DNA of 64,000 nucleotides from Salipiger pallidus (GCF_014643635.1 NZ_BMJV01000001.1:998925-1062924), one strand, 5' to 3'. Shown: positions 1 through 10,527, counted from the first letter of the stretch. Made by a program: numbers and translations. Notes: generated by a model from the letters alone, not told the origin.

Positions 1-766
1 CGCCCGCAACGCCGATCACCGCCGCCTCGGTGGGCGACGCGATGCCGGCATAGATCGACCCGATGACCGCAGCGATCAGGCCCACCACCGGCAGCAGCCG
101 CATCAGCGCGCGCAGGCTGTCTCCGTCGGCGGCGGCGGCCTCTGGCTCCGGCATCTTGTCCTTGTTCAGAAGCGACCACAACATGATGTAGCCCGAGAAC
201 ATCGCTGCCAGCATCGCCCCCGGCACGAGACCGGCAAGGAACAGCTGGGCGATGGACTGCTCGGTCGCGGCGCCGTAAACGATGAGGATGATTGACGGCG
301 GGATGAGAAAGCCGAAGGTGCCCGCCCCCGCCAGGGTGCCGATGGCCATCTTGGGATCATAGCCCCGCGCGAGCAGTTCGGGCACCGACATGCGGCCGAT
401 GGTGGCGGTGGTCGCGGCGGACGAACCCGACACGGCGGCAAAGAGCGCGCAACCCAGCACGTTGACGTGCAGCAGGCGGCCCGGCAGGCGGCGGGTGAAG
501 GGGGCGAGCCCCTCGAACATGTCTGACGACAGCCGCGATCTCACGAGGATCTCGCCCATCCAGATGAACATGGGCAGAGAAGTCAGGTCCCAGATCGTCA
601 GGCTGCCCCAGACCTTGGTCCCGAAGACCAGCGTGACCGGCGCGGTCGAGGCGGCAAGCATTGCCACCAGCCCCACCGCGATCAGCGCGAAGCCGATCCA
701 GAGGCCCGCGGCAAGCGCTACGAAAAGAACGACAACAAGAAGGGGTCCAAGAACGGCGATTTCCAT
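1..766 (-). CDS. dctM: TRAP transporter large permease (DctM), C-terminus outside window
   Basis: This is the large membrane subunit of a TRAP transporter, the ion-driven channel that receives substrate from the periplasmic binding protein. Reading from the ATG at 766 gives a very hydrophobic protein beginning MEIAVLGPLLVVVLFVALAA. It contains the DctM-typical stretches SLPMFIWMGEIL, ALFAAVSGSSAATTATIGR and GTLAGAGTFGFLIPPSIILI. About 255 residues are visible and the gene runs off the left edge; full members have about 425 to 440 residues. The start overlaps the stop of the DctQ gene by one base (TGATG), so the two are translationally coupled. Substrate cannot be read from this subunit. Confidence 0.93.
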   Translation of the reverse strand, partial: MEIAVLGPLLVVVLFVALAAGLWIGFALIAVGLVAMLAASTAPVTLVFGTKVWGSLTIWDLTSLPMFIWMGEILVRSRLSSDMFEGLAPFTRRLPGRLLHVNVLGCALFAAVSGSSAATTATIGRMSVPELLARGYDPKMAIGTLAGAGTFGFLIPPSIILIVYGAATEQSIAQLFLAGLVPGAMLAAMFSGYIMLWSLLNKDKMPEPEAAAADGDSLRALMRLLPVVGLIAAVIGSIYAGIASPTEAAVIGVAG

Positions 767-1308
767 CAGGCTTCTCCCGCCTCGTGACCGGCATAGGCCG
801 GGGTGCCGCCGCGCAGGATCGTGACGAGACCGTCAAGCAGGGCGACACACAACAACACGAGCCCCAGGGTCATCACCCCCTGCGGAATCCACAGCGGCAC
901 TCGCACCATACCGAAGGACACGCTGTCATAGGCCCAGGAATCCCAGGCCTGCAGCAGCGATGAGTAAGTCGCAAAGACGCAAAGCCCTGCGGCAATCACC
1001 AGCACCAGAGCTTCGAGCGCCCGGGCGATGCCCTCGGGCAGCGCCTTGGTCAGCAGGCCCACGCGCACATGGCCGCCGCGCATGAGCGTGCCAGCCAGCC
1101 CGAGAAAGACGGCGGACAGGAACAGCATTCCACCGATTTCGGCCAGCGAAGGTACGGTGATGCCGACTGGCGGCAAGCCGAAGACGCGGGCGGCGCGGTC
1201 CACAAGCCGTCCGAGAACCTGAACGAGGACCAGCCCCGCGATGGCTGCAAACGAGGCCGCCGCAAGGACAAGGGCACCGGTATAAAGCCGGTCGAGTGTC
1301 TGTCTCAT
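766..1308 (-). CDS. dctQ: TRAP transporter small permease (DctQ)
   Basis: A 180-residue protein with four predicted membrane segments, the usual size and layout of DctQ, the small subunit that pairs with DctM. It starts MRQTLDRLYTGALVLAAASF and has the family-like segment MLFLSAVFLGLAGTLMRGGHVRVGLL near residues 62 to 87. It lies between the binding protein gene, 109 bases upstream, and dctM, which it overlaps by one base. The family is recognised by hydrophobic pattern and context more than by catalytic motifs. Confidence 0.9.
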   Translation of the reverse strand: MRQTLDRLYTGALVLAAASFAAIAGLVLVQVLGRLVDRAARVFGLPPVGITVPSLAEIGGMLFLSAVFLGLAGTLMRGGHVRVGLLTKALPEGIARALEALVLVIAAGLCVFATYSSLLQAWDSWAYDSVSFGMVRVPLWIPQGVMTLGLVLLCVALLDGLVTILRGGTPAYAGHEAGEA

Positions 1309-1383
1309 GGTGTTTTCTTCCCTGCTGTTGATCGCGGGCGGCGCCGGTTTTTCCCGGCAGCCTTTCTTGAATATGCCGCAGCA

Positions 1384-1407
1384 CCGGGCCGCAAACGCGT
1401 GGCCCGG
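1384..1407 (-). terminator. Hairpin between dctP and dctQ
   Basis: CCGGGCC at 1384-1390 pairs with GGCCCGG at 1401-1407, just downstream of the dctP stop. There is no T-run. Such intercistronic hairpins usually protect the binding-protein mRNA or lower expression of the permease genes. That role is inferred. Confidence 0.45.
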
Positions 1408-1417
1408 GGCGGGTTTG

Positions 1418-2386
1418 TTACTCGCCGCGGTAAGCGTCGATGACCGACTGGCCTTCTTCGCCCGCCTCTTCGAGCCACTCGGTGGTCATGGTCTCGCCGA
1501 TGGCGGACAGCTCATCGCTGAGGGTCTCGCTGGGCTGCGAGATGGTCATGCCGTTCTCTTCAAGCGTCGCGATCTGTGCGGCAGTCTCATTGCGCGACAT
1601 TTCCCATCCGCGGGTCTCGGCCTCGGCGGCCGCCTCGAGCAGTCCGTCCTTCACCTCATCCGAGAGGGCGTCAAAGGACCGGGTGTTCACGATCACCATG
1701 TTCTTGGGCAGCCATGCCTGCAGCTCGGTGTAGTTCGACACGAAGTCCCAAGCCTGCGACGACACGCCGGTCGAGGGCGAGGTGATCATCGCGTCAGCGC
1801 GACCCGTGGAGAAGGCCGTGGGAATGTCGCCCGTTTCGATCTGCGTCGGCACGGCGCCCACCAGTTGCGCGAGGCGCTCGGTGGCGTTGTTGTAGGCACG
1901 GAAGGCAGCACCTTCGAGATCAGCGGTGCTTTCGACGGGGCCGGCGGAGAACAGGCTCTGGCCCGGCCACGGCACGGCATAGAGCAGCGTCAGGCCCTGC
2001 TCGGTCAGCTTTTCTTCGACCATGGGGCGCGAGGCCTCCCACAGCTTTTCAGCGTCTTCGTAGTTGGACGCAAGGAACGGGATCGAGTCGATGGCAAAGA
2101 TCGGATCCTCGTTGGCAAGGCGCGACATCAGCGTCTCGCCGATGGGCGCGAGGCCGCGGCGGACGGAATCCTTGATCTCGGGGTGGGCAAAGAGCGAACC
2201 GGCGGAATGCACGGTGATCTCGAGTTCACCGCCGGTGGCCTCTGCAACGTCCTCGGCAAACTGGGTGATGTTCTGGGTGTGGAACACGCTGTCGCCATAG
2301 GGCGTGGGCATGTCCCAGGTTTCGGCCATGGCGGGGGCGGCAAGGGCGGCAAGGGCGCCTGCAAACAGCGGCATGCGGATGGTCAT
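1418..2386 (-). CDS. dctP: TRAP transporter substrate-binding protein (DctP family)
   Basis: The periplasmic receptor of the TRAP system, 322 residues from the ATG at 2386. That start follows a good ribosome site (GGAG, about 9 bases upstream) and gives a clean signal peptide, MTIRMPLFAGALAALAAPAMA. Longer frames upstream lack a signal sequence and are not used. The family-typical region AVPWPGQSLFSAGPVESTAD and the ligand-carboxylate Arg region near GAAFRAYNNATERLAQLVGA are visible. It is the first gene of dctP-dctQ-dctM and is divergent from a 5-oxoprolinase/hydantoinase gene. A cyclic amide or organic acid such as 5-oxoproline is therefore a reasonable but unproven substrate. Confidence 0.92.
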   Translation of the reverse strand: MTIRMPLFAGALAALAAPAMAETWDMPTPYGDSVFHTQNITQFAEDVAEATGGELEITVHSAGSLFAHPEIKDSVRRGLAPIGETLMSRLANEDPIFAIDSIPFLASNYEDAEKLWEASRPMVEEKLTEQGLTLLYAVPWPGQSLFSAGPVESTADLEGAAFRAYNNATERLAQLVGAVPTQIETGDIPTAFSTGRADAMITSPSTGVSSQAWDFVSNYTELQAWLPKNMVIVNTRSFDALSDEVKDGLLEAAAEAETRGWEMSRNETAAQIATLEENGMTISQPSETLSDELSAIGETMTTEWLEEAGEEGQSVIDAYRGE

Positions 2387-2552
2387 TGGTCGTACTCCTC
2401 TCTGTCGGTCCGGGTCATTGCCCGTCCGTGTCCGTTTTCTGTGCGACGGGACCGGCCCGCCGCCTGATGACGTGTGACAAGCTTGACAGACACACCAAAC
2501 TTTCGTCAACAAAATGTAAGCAAATTATCATCGTTTTGTATGGAGAAGATCA
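2387..2552. promoter_or_regulatory. Divergent control region between dctP and the hydantoinase gene
   Basis: This 166-base divergent spacer is AT-rich towards its right side. It contains TTGACA at 2483-2488, without a well-placed -10 box. It also holds an inverted repeat, ACAAAA at 2509-2514 with TTTTGT at 2534-2539, which could be an operator shared by both directions. A GGAG Shine-Dalgarno precedes the hydantoinase ATG at 2553. No regulator gene is adjacent. Confidence 0.4.
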
Positions 2553-5500
2553 ATGAATGAGCAGGCAGGCCGTAAGGAATGGGATTTCTGGATCGACCGC
2601 GGGGGCACCTTCACCGATGTCATCGCACGGAATCCAAACGGAAATCTGACCGCGATGAAGCTTCTTTCGGAGAACCCCGGCGTCTACGAGGACAGCGCCA
2701 TTGAAGGGATTCGCCGTCACCTGAAAACGGCCACCGGCGCAGAAACCATCGACCCAAGCCTTGTCGGAACCGTACGGATGGGCACCACCGTCGCGACGAA
2801 TGCGCTGCTCGAGCGTAAGGGGGACCGCACGCTTCTGCTCATCACCAAGGGGTTCCGCGATGCGCTGCGAATCGCCTACCAGGACCGCCCGGAGATCTTC
2901 GCCAAGGACATCGTGCTGCCCGAACAGCTTTACGAACGGGTGATCGAGATCGACGAACGGGTGCGCGCCGATGGCACCGTGGAACAGGCGCTCGACCCTG
3001 AGTCCGCCCGCGGCGCTCTGCAGCAGGCCAAGGCGGATGGTATCGACGCGGTGGCCATCGTGCTGATGCATGCCTGGGCCTCGCCCGCCCATGAACAGGC
3101 GCTGGAGGCGCTGGCGAAGGAGGTCGGATTTGGTCAGGTCTCGGTCAGTCACGAAGTCTCGCCGCTCATCAAGCTGGTGGGGCGCGGGGACACCACCGTG
3201 GTTGACGCCTACCTCACTCCAATTCTGTCGCGTTACGTCGACCGGGTGGCGCGGGCGCTTGGTGCGACCCCTCCGGACGAGGCCGGGCCGACGCTGCTCT
3301 TCATGATGTCTTCGGGCGGGCTGACCGCCGCCGACCGCTTCAAGGGACGCGACGCGATCCTGTCGGGGCCTGCGGGGGGCGTCGTGGGCATGGCGCGCAC
3401 CGGGCAGATCGCCGGGCATGACAAGGTGATCGGCTTCGACATGGGCGGCACCTCGACCGACGTGGCGCATTTCGACGGCGCCTTCGAGCGCACGTTCGAA
3501 ACGCAGGTGGCGGGCGTCCGCATGCGTACCCCGATGGTGCAGGTGCACACCGTGGCTGCCGGTGGCGGGTCCGTCCTGCACGCCGATCCCGGCCGTTTCC
3601 GCGTGGGGCCTGACAGCGCCGGCGCCCATCCCGGCCCCGCCTGCTATGGCGGCGGCGGGCCGCTGACGGTGACTGATGCCAACGTCATGCTGGGCAAGCT
3701 CAACCCTGCCTATTTCCCCGCCATCTTCGGCCCCGATCAGGACCAGCCGCTGGACCAGGGCACTGTGGCAGCAAAATTCGCCGAGATCGCAGGCGACAAG
3801 GCCCCCGAGGAGGTCGCCGAGGGTTTCCTGCGCATCGCCGTGGAAAGCATGGCCAATGCGATCAAGAAGATCTCGGTGCAGCGCGGCCATGACGTGACCG
3901 GCTATTTGCTCAACGCCTTCGGCGGTGCCGGGGGTCAGCATGCCTGCCTCGTGGCCGATGCGCTGGGGATGAGCCGCGTGCTGATCCACCCGCTGTCGGG
4001 GCTGCTGTCAGCCTACGGCATCGGGCTGGCGCGGGTGACCGAAAGCCGCCAGCAGGGGCTGGAAGGCGTCTTTGGTGACACAGCCAACCTTGGCCCAGCG
4101 CTGGAACGGCTCGAGGCCCAGGTCCTGCAGGCGCTGGCAGAGCAAGGCGTACGCGAGGACATCGACCTGCGCCGCCGCCTGCATCTGCGCTATGCTGGGA
4201 CCGACACCGCCCTGCCCGTGACATGGGACGGCGACGAGACCGCCGCCCGCGCCGCCTTCGAGGCCGCGCATGAGGCCGAGTTTGGCTTTACCGACCCCGA
4301 CGCCCCGCTGATCGTCGAGGCGGTCGAGGTCGAGGGCGAGGCCCCCGAAGGGACAACGGCAGACGATACGCTTGCGCTTGGCGACGGCGCCGCCGAGATC
4401 GAGGCCCGCGTGCCCGTGTTCTCTGGCGGCAGCTGGCACGAGGCCGCCGTGGTCCGCCGCGATGCGCTCACTCCGGGCCGCCACGTTCAGGGCCCCGCGC
4501 TGGTCATCGAGAAGAACCAGACCATCGTCGTCGAACCGGGCTGGCGCGCCGAAGTCTCTGCCTATGACCACGTCATGATGACCCGCACCGAGGCCGCCGC
4601 GCACGCGGGCGCTGCGGGCACAAAGGCGGATCCTGTGCTGCTGGAGGTGTTCAACAACCTCTTCATGAACATCGCCGAGCAGATGGGCGTCGCCCTGCAA
4701 AAGACCGCGCGGTCGGTCAACATCAAGGAGCGTCTCGATTTCTCCTGCGCCGTCTTCGACCGGGATGGGGCGCTGGTGGCCAACGCGCCGCACATGCCGG
4801 TGCACCTTGGGTCCATGGACCGCTCGGTCGAAGCGATCATTCGCCAGAACGCGGGCAAGGTGCGCCCCGGCGATGTCTTTGCGCTGAACGCGCCTTATAA
4901 TGGCGGCACCCACCTGCCGGACATCACGGTTGTCACCCCGGTGTTCGAGGATGGCGAGATCCTGTTCTGGACCGCATCGCGTGGGCACCACGCGGATGTG
5001 GGCGGCATCGCGCCCGGCTCCATGACCCCGCGCGCCACCTCGGTAGACGAGGAAGGCGTCCTGATCGACAACTTCCTGCTGGTCGAGAACGGGCGGTTCC
5101 GCGATGGGCCGCTGCGCGATCTGCTGACCGATCACGCCTATCCCTGCCGCAATCCCGACCAGAACGTCGCCGACCTCAAGGCGCAGGTTGCGGCAAACGC
5201 CCGAGGCGCGGCGGAACTGCGGCGGATGATCGACCAGTTCGGGCTGGACGTGGTGCAGGCCTACATGGGTCACGTGCAGGACAACGCCGCCGCCGAGGTC
5301 GCCCGCGTTCTGGGCAGGCTCGAGGACGGCTCATATGAGTACCCCACCGACACCGGACAGGTCATCAAGGTGAAAATCACCATCGACCGCGACAAGGGCG
5401 AGGCGGTGGTGGATTTCACCGGCACCTCCGGCATGGAGAAGAACAACTTCAACGCCCCCGAACCGGTCACCCGCGCCGCGGTGCTCTATGTCTTCCGCGT

Positions 5501-6161
5501 CATGGTCGAGGCACCGATCCCGATGAACGCGGGCTGCCTGCGGCCCATCCGCATCATCGTCCCCGAGGGCTGCATGCTGGCGCCCACCTACCCGGCGGCG
5601 GTGGTCGCGGGCAACGTCGAGACCTCGCAGCATGTCACCAACGCGCTCTTCGGCGCGCTCGGGGCACTGTCGAACAGCGAAGGGACGATGAACAATCTCA
5701 CCTTCGGCAATGACACGCACCAGTATTACGAGACGATCTGCGCCGGTGCGCCTGCGGGGCGGCTCAATGACGGGCACGAGTTCTCGGGGCAGTCGGGGGT
5801 GCATGTGCACATGACCAACTCGCGGCTCACCGACCCCGAGATCCTCGAGAGCCGCTACCCGGTGCTTCTCGAGCGGTTCGGCATCGACGAGGGCTCGGGC
5901 GGCGCGGGCCGGGTGCGGGGCGGTGATGGTACCACCCGGGTGATCCGCTTCCTCGAGGAGATGGATCTTTCGATCCTGTCCTCACACCGCAGCAACCCAC
6001 CGCAGGGACTTGCCGGTGGCGGCGCGGGCCGGTGCGGCCGCACAGAGATCCGGCGCCTTTCCGGTGACATTGAAGTCCTGTCGGCCAGCGATCAGACCAG
6101 CGTCGCCCCGGGCGAGGCCGTCATCGTCACCACGCCGACGGCGGGCGGCTTCGGCGCCTGA
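2553..6161 (+). CDS. Fused HyuA-HyuB hydantoinase / ATP-dependent 5-oxoprolinase
   Basis: A 1202-residue cytoplasmic enzyme that joins the two halves of the hydantoinase/oxoprolinase family. The N-terminal HyuA part (about 1-690) shows the ATPase-fold motifs [12 protein letters not shown] (near residue 14), [16 protein letters not shown] (near 296) and [19 protein letters not shown] (near 455). The HyuB part begins near [19 protein letters not shown] (about 705) and includes [20 protein letters not shown] and [15 protein letters not shown]. Known members hydrolyse 5-oxoproline to glutamate, or open N-methylhydantoin, using ATP. Length and domain order fit eukaryote-type 5-oxoprolinase, but substrate cannot be fixed by sequence alone. 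It is divergent from a TRAP transporter and is followed by paired hairpins. Confidence 0.88.
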   Translation: MNEQAGRKEWDFWIDRGGTFTDVIARNPNGNLTAMKLLSENPGVYEDSAIEGIRRHLKTATGAETIDPSLVGTVRMGTTVATNALLERKGDRTLLLITKGFRDALRIAYQDRPEIFAKDIVLPEQLYERVIEIDERVRADGTVEQALDPESARGALQQAKADGIDAVAIVLMHAWASPAHEQALEALAKEVGFGQVSVSHEVSPLIKLVGRGDTTVVDAYLTPILSRYVDRVARALGATPPDEAGPTLLFMMSSGGLTAADRFKGRDAILSGPAGGVVGMARTGQIAGHDKVIGFDMGGTSTDVAHFDGAFERTFETQVAGVRMRTPMVQVHTVAAGGGSVLHADPGRFRVGPDSAGAHPGPACYGGGGPLTVTDANVMLGKLNPAYFPAIFGPDQDQPLDQGTVAAKFAEIAGDKAPEEVAEGFLRIAVESMANAIKKISVQRGHDVTGYLLNAFGGAGGQHACLVADALGMSRVLIHPLSGLLSAYGIGLARVTESRQQGLEGVFGDTANLGPALERLEAQVLQALAEQGVREDIDLRRRLHLRYAGTDTALPVTWDGDETAARAAFEAAHEAEFGFTDPDAPLIVEAVEVEGEAPEGTTADDTLALGDGAAEIEARVPVFSGGSWHEAAVVRRDALTPGRHVQGPALVIEKNQTIVVEPGWRAEVSAYDHVMMTRTEAAAHAGAAGTKADPVLLEVFNNLFMNIAEQMGVALQKTARSVNIKERLDFSCAVFDRDGALVANAPHMPVHLGSMDRSVEAIIRQNAGKVRPGDVFALNAPYNGGTHLPDITVVTPVFEDGEILFWTASRGHHADVGGIAPGSMTPRATSVDEEGVLIDNFLLVENGRFRDGPLRDLLTDHAYPCRNPDQNVADLKAQVAANARGAAELRRMIDQFGLDVVQAYMGHVQDNAAAEVARVLGRLEDGSYEYPTDTGQVIKVKITIDRDKGEAVVDFTGTSGMEKNNFNAPEPVTRAAVLYVFRVMVEAPIPMNAGCLRPIRIIVPEGCMLAPTYPAAVVAGNVETSQHVTNALFGALGALSNSEGTMNNLTFGNDTHQYYETICAGAPAGRLNDGHEFSGQSGVHVHMTNSRLTDPEILESRYPVLLERFGIDEGSGGAGRVRGGDGTTRVIRFLEEMDLSILSSHRSNPPQGLAGGGAGRCGRTEIRRLSGDIEVLSASDQTSVAPGEAVIVTTPTAGGFGA

Positions 6162-6182
6162 TCCCGATCCGGCCGTAAGCAG

Positions 6183-6252
6183 CCGCGCCAGCCAGTGCTG
6201 CTGGCGCGGTGCAGCACAAGACAGGGCAAGGCATCATCGTGGTGCCTTGCCC
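6183..6252 (+). terminator. Two tandem hairpins after the hydantoinase gene
   Basis: CCGCGCCAGC (6183-6192) pairs perfectly with GCTGGCGCGG (6200-6209). GGGCAAGGCA (6224-6233) pairs perfectly with TGCCTTGCCC (6243-6252). Both have 10-base stems and short loops and begin 22 bases after the stop. Neither has a T-run. They probably form the transcript end or a 3' stabiliser. Confidence 0.6.
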
Positions 6253-6595
6253 CACGGGCTCAAGACGCGCGTGTCTGCGGGATGCGCAAAGGCGTCAAGC
6301 GCTGGGTTTGTTCTCGGTGTTGAGCAGCGCTGGCACACCGTCACCCTTGCGTAAGGTAGCGCCCGGGTCCGCAGGCATTTCATCCTCGATGCAAGGGACG
6401 CGGCACGAATTCAACAGAAGGTTGTCGGAGGCTCGGCCCGCCAGACTTAGGTTGCAAGGAACTGCAGACAGAAGAAATCTACCCCCTCGTCACAACACCT
6501 TACCGCACAAGTGTGCGGATGCAGAGCTGCGGTTCGCTGCAATGAAGGGTCGAATATTGGCATCCTATTTTGGCGGGTAAGATGAAATCTGATTC
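6253..6595. other. Gene-free spacer before an integrase relic
   Basis: No coding region, tRNA or convincing repeat was recognised here. It lies between the hairpins that end the hydantoinase transcript and a decayed P4-type integrase. An old attachment site might therefore be expected, but I see no tRNA-like 3' end. Confidence 0.4.
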
Positions 6596-7483
6596 TTGCC
6601 GAAAGTTGCCAAAGAACTCTCTGCGCTCGAGGTGAAGCGTCTGCGCCACCCCGGGGCTGGGGGGAAAAAGAATTTCGCAATGGGCGGCCCCTCCGGCCTG
6701 CAACTCCAGCTCACCCCGAAGGGCGGCAGAACCTGGGTGTTGCGCGTTTCGATAGCAAGTAAGCGACATGAGATCGGGCTTGGGGGCTATCCCGATGTGC
6801 CGCTCGCAGAGGCCAGAGACCGCGCACGCGAAATCAAGGGGAAGATCTGGAGGGGGATCAACCCACGCGAAGAGCGAAAGGCTGCTCAGTCCGCACTCGC
6901 GGCCGCAGAGCGCCGAGGTATGACGTTTCGGGACGCCGTAGAGAAATGGCCTCACCGCAAAGTCGGATGCCTTTAGAATCCCAAGCATCGCCAACAACGG
7001 GCCAACACCCTCAAGACCTACGTCGAGCCAGCGCTGGGCGACATGCTGGTGCAGGACATCACCGTGCAGGATGTTCTGCGGGTGCTCGAACCAGTCTGGC
7101 TGAGCAAGACCGAGACTGCATCTCGGCTGCGCGGGCGCATCAAGTTGGTGCTGTCCTGGGCGACCGTTGCCGGGCAGCGGACGGGAGACAACCCCACGCG
7201 ATGGTTGGGTAATCTAGAAGAGCTGCTGCCCGCTGCCGCCAAGGTGGCAAAACAAGCCAATCAGCCAGCGCTTCAGATCGACGATATCCCGCCTTGGATG
7301 GCAGCGCAGCGGCGCCGGAGAACGGGCACTCGAATTGCTGGCACTACCGCCGCTCGCTCACAGGAAGTGCGCGGCGCAATCCGGCATGAGATCGATCTAG
7401 ATGCCGTGCTCTGGGTCATCCCCGCCACCCGAATGAAGATGGACCGCGAGCACCGCCCATCTCTGTCAGATGTCACAATTTAG
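6596..7483 (+). pseudogene. Decayed P4-type tyrosine integrase
   Basis: The first part, from a TTG at 6596, reads MPKVAKELSALEVKRLRHPG, then GPSGLQLQLTPKGGRTWVLR and HEIGLGGYPDVPLAEARD. This is the N-terminal arm-binding (DUF4102-like) domain of P4-type integrases and closely resembles the intact integrase at 51956. The frame breaks near 6970. The core-binding and catalytic parts resume in another frame from about 7043 (VLRVLEPVWLSKTETASRLR, LVLSWATVAGQRTGDNPTRW). At least one more shift occurs near 7320, around the catalytic region readable as LTAARSQEVR. The remaining catalytic residues are missing. It is the remnant of an integrated element and is no longer functional. Confidence 0.82.
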
Positions 7484-7498
7484 AAGTTCGCAACGCTT

Positions 7499-7945
7499 AT
7501 GCAAAGTCAGCCCAAGGGCTTGCTACAAGTGCGTGACGAGCTGGCGGGCTGGCTGATCGGCACTCCCTGGTCCTTCCTGCATGAATTGGGCGTGCCAGCC
7601 GAGGGCAGATACTCTTCGGACAGAGGCGGTATTGGTGCGCAAGGTCACCACATTCTTCTTGGACTACGTTTTCCCCATGGCGAAGCGTAGCTATGCGCTG
7701 CTTCGGTGTCGGCGAAAGAGCGCTCCGGGCCTGCCTTGATCTAGTTGATCAAACATAAGGGCTGGACCGAGTTTTCCAGACGAGAGGTGCGCCGTATGCA
7801 ATTGGCCGGGCCAGCGAAACAGGAGCAGATCGACATGGCGATTGCAGCGCTCGAACAGGCAGACATCGTACGTCGGATCGACCTGCCGAGCGCGTCCAAG
7901 GGTGGTCGCCCACAACAACGCGACGAAGTGAGCCCCTTCGTGTAG
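7499..7945 (+). pseudogene. Decayed DUF3987-like gene (element-associated)
   Basis: Two pieces in different frames look like parts of one gene. QPKGLLQVRDELAGWL at about 7505-7555 matches the conserved core I remember for DUF3987 proteins. KHKGWTEFSRREVRRMQ followed by a stretch ending ASKGGRPQQR (about 7748-7920) resembles their winged C-terminal end. The middle is deleted or scrambled. DUF3987 proteins are common on integrated elements next to P4-type integrases, which fits the relic immediately upstream. This is recognition from memory and would need a profile search. Confidence 0.5.
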
Positions 7946-8068
7946 ATGATGTCCCGAGACGTTCTCTAGGCCATAGACGTTTGTACGTCGTAAAGCGCGT
8001 GAAACAGGCACTTGCTACATTGCACAGGCGGGCTGCGGGCAGGACCAGCCTTTAGAAGGATATGCTCC

Positions 8069-8112
8069 GCCGAGATCCGTGCCAGTTCCTGCTAAATTCA
8101 CCGGATCTCGGC
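8069..8112. repeat. Perfect 11-base inverted repeat with 22-base loop
   Basis: GCCGAGATCCG at 8069-8079 is exactly complementary to CGGATCTCGGC at 8102-8112. It lies in the otherwise empty stretch 7946-8234, about 120 bases past the end of the minus-strand M20 gene. It could be a distal transcript-end structure of the long operon or the scar of a small element. No gene is visible in this spacer. Confidence 0.5.
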
Positions 8113-8234
8113 GTCATCTGGCGACAGCCTCGCGAGGGTTTTCTTTCACCCGCCAACACACACTCCCACCAGTTGTTTCACCTGCTGACCCGCCCCCCCG
8201 TTCCGCTTCAAATCATCGCTGAACGCGCGGCTGC

Positions 8235-9413
8235 TCATCGAAGCAGGTCGAGGCTCGCGCGGGCCAGCGCCTCGGTGCCGAAGGCGATGCACCGCTCGTC
8301 GGGCTGGTAGTCGTCGTTGTGGACCCTGTCGTTGCGGCCCGGCTGCGAAGACCCGACGAGCAGGCGGAACGATGGCACGGCTTCGGCGATCAGAGCGAAG
8401 TCCTCGCCTCCCATACTTGGCTCATAGCGCAGCGCGACGTCGCCGAACTGGTGCTCGATGGCCGTCTGCGTTGCGGCAAGCATCTTCGGTTCATTGCGGA
8501 TGCCGGGTGTCCCGTGCACGAATGTCAGCGCCATGCCCGCGCCCGTCCCGGTCTCGAGCCCCGCACAGATCTGGCGAAGGCGTCTTTCGGCGGTGGCCCG
8601 CGCTTCAGGATGGCGGCTGCGGATCGTGCCGGTCATGGTGCAGGACCCGGGGATGACGTTGCGTGCCTCGCCTGCATGGATGGACCCGATCGAGATCACG
8701 CAGGACTCGAGTGCCCGCACATCTCGCGAGATGACGGTCTGCACCTGGTTGATGAACTGGGCGGCCACCACGATAGGATCGAGCGCGGCATAGGATCGCG
8801 CCGCATGGCCCGACTTGCCGTGGATCGTCAGATCGAACGTATCGACCGAGGCATTGGCAAAGCCCTCAACGATACCGAAGCTGCCGACAGCGATTTCGGG
8901 GCGGTTGTGCAACCCAAGCGCCATGTCGACTCCTTCGAGGATCCCGTCGGCGATCATTTCCCGCGCACCGCCGATGGCCTCTTCAGCGGGCTGGAAAACC
9001 AGTCGGACGCTACCGCTCAGCTGGTCGGCCATGCGGTGAAGCACCTCACCGACACCCAGCAGCGTCGCGGTATGGATGTCATGGCCGCAGGCGTGCATCT
9101 TGCCGTCGATCTGGCTGGCATAGGGAAGGCCCGTGCGCTCGTGGATCGGCAGCGCGTCCATGTCGGCACGAATAAGCAGCCTTGGGCCGGGCCGACCGCC
9201 CTCAATGTCCGCGACGACGCCGGTGCGGCCGACGCCGATGCGCGGGGAAAGCCCGATGCGGCGCAACTCATCTGCGACCTTGGCGGCTGTGCGATGCTCT
9301 TCGAAGGCAAGCTCAGGGTGCATGTGCAGGTCGCGGCGGACCCCGATGTAATGCGCAGCTCTTTCGGCGGTCAGCGCCTTGATCTCTGCGGTCGGATCAT
9401 TGGAAAGGGTCAT
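8235..9413 (-). CDS. M20-family metal-dependent amidohydrolase
   Basis: A 392-residue enzyme of the M20D group (hippurate hydrolase, N-acyl-amino-acid or indole-acetyl-amino-acid amidohydrolases), which cleave amide bonds of acylated amino acids. Visible family signatures are HMHPELAFEEHRTA near the N-terminus, IRADMDALPI, the metal site MHACGHDIHTATLLGVGE, the catalytic acid region FQPAEEAIGGAREMI, and MGGEDFAL near the C-terminus. The ATG at 9413 is chosen because GGAG lies seven bases before it; an in-frame ATG at 9431 has no such site. It is the last gene of the minus-strand peptide/amide operon that starts at 18502. Exact substrate unknown. Confidence 0.92.
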   Translation of the reverse strand: MTLSNDPTAEIKALTAERAAHYIGVRRDLHMHPELAFEEHRTAAKVADELRRIGLSPRIGVGRTGVVADIEGGRPGPRLLIRADMDALPIHERTGLPYASQIDGKMHACGHDIHTATLLGVGEVLHRMADQLSGSVRLVFQPAEEAIGGAREMIADGILEGVDMALGLHNRPEIAVGSFGIVEGFANASVDTFDLTIHGKSGHAARSYAALDPIVVAAQFINQVQTVISRDVRALESCVISIGSIHAGEARNVIPGSCTMTGTIRSRHPEARATAERRLRQICAGLETGTGAGMALTFVHGTPGIRNEPKMLAATQTAIEHQFGDVALRYEPSMGGEDFALIAEAVPSFRLLVGSSQPGRNDRVHNDDYQPDERCIAFGTEALARASLDLLR

Positions 9414-9493
9414 GGAAGCTCCGTTTGGCAAGACAAAGGGGATTGGTCCGGGGCCGCTCAGGCTCCGGTCGGGGGAACTGGCCTGTCAGGGGA

Positions 9494-10527
9494 TCAGGCG
9501 GTGGGACTGTACCTCTTCGACAGCAGCCCGGCGGCAAGGATCACGAGCCCGATCCGCACCATGTGGCTGACAACCACGAAGGACACCTCGATTTTTAGCG
9601 CCAGCGCAACAAGGCTCATCTCGGCAAGTCCGCCTGGCGAAAAGGCCAGAAGCATGCCCGCGACCGGGACATCGACCACGGCGTGCAGCGCAAATGAGAA
9701 GACCACAGCGACCAACAGCAGCAGCGCCGTAGAGCCTGCCGAGATGGCAAGGATCCTGAGCACGAAGCGCCTCGATATCCCGGCGAAGCGGCATCCGACG
9801 GTGGTGCCCAGCACCACCTGCGCCGCAGCGATGATCGCGCTTGGCACCGCAAAGCCGCTGGTGCCGGACCAGTGCAGCAACGAGCTGACCAGCATCGGGC
9901 CGATAAGGAAGGGCGCGGGCAGGCGCAGCAGCTTGCCCAGCCCGGTTCCGACGGCGATGGCCCCCAGCAGGAAGATCACGTCCATCATGCCCATGCTCGT
10001 CAAAGGCCGCCAGTCCGCTGCACGCGCCACCGGGTCTGCCCCGGTCGCCAGCATCATGACCGGCGGCAGCCCAAGCACCACGAGGAAGATCCGGGCCGAG
10101 TGCATCAGCGCGATGGTCCGTTCGTCTCCGCCCCGCTCGGCTCCCAGCAGCACCATGTCAACGAGCCCGCCAGGCATGGCGGAGAAAAATGCCGTCGGCC
10201 CATCGAGCCGCGCCACCTTGCGCAGGTAGAAGATGCAGATCCCTGCCGCCACCACGAGATAGGCCGCCAGCCCCAGCAGCGCGGGCCACCAGGTCGCCGC
10301 GCTTTCCAGTGTGTGAGGACCGAACTGCGAGCCCAGCATCGCCCCGATCACAGCCGACATCGGCGGGCGGGCCTTCACGAACCCCTTAACCGGCAGCGCC
10401 ATGATCGCGGCAAGCCCCGTCGCCGTCATCGCCCCCAGCATCCACGACAGCGGCATGCCGATCCATGTGAAGAGCGCCCCGCCTAGCGTGCCCAAGGCAA
10501 GCGCCATGGCAAAGCTGGGAGGCATGC

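Noticed and set aside
8319-10229. Long open frame on the plus strand (636 codons)
   Set aside because: It runs antisense to the M20 and AbrB genes, which have clear family motifs, ribosome sites and operon overlaps. The plus frame has no domain; it is open because of high GC at codon positions.
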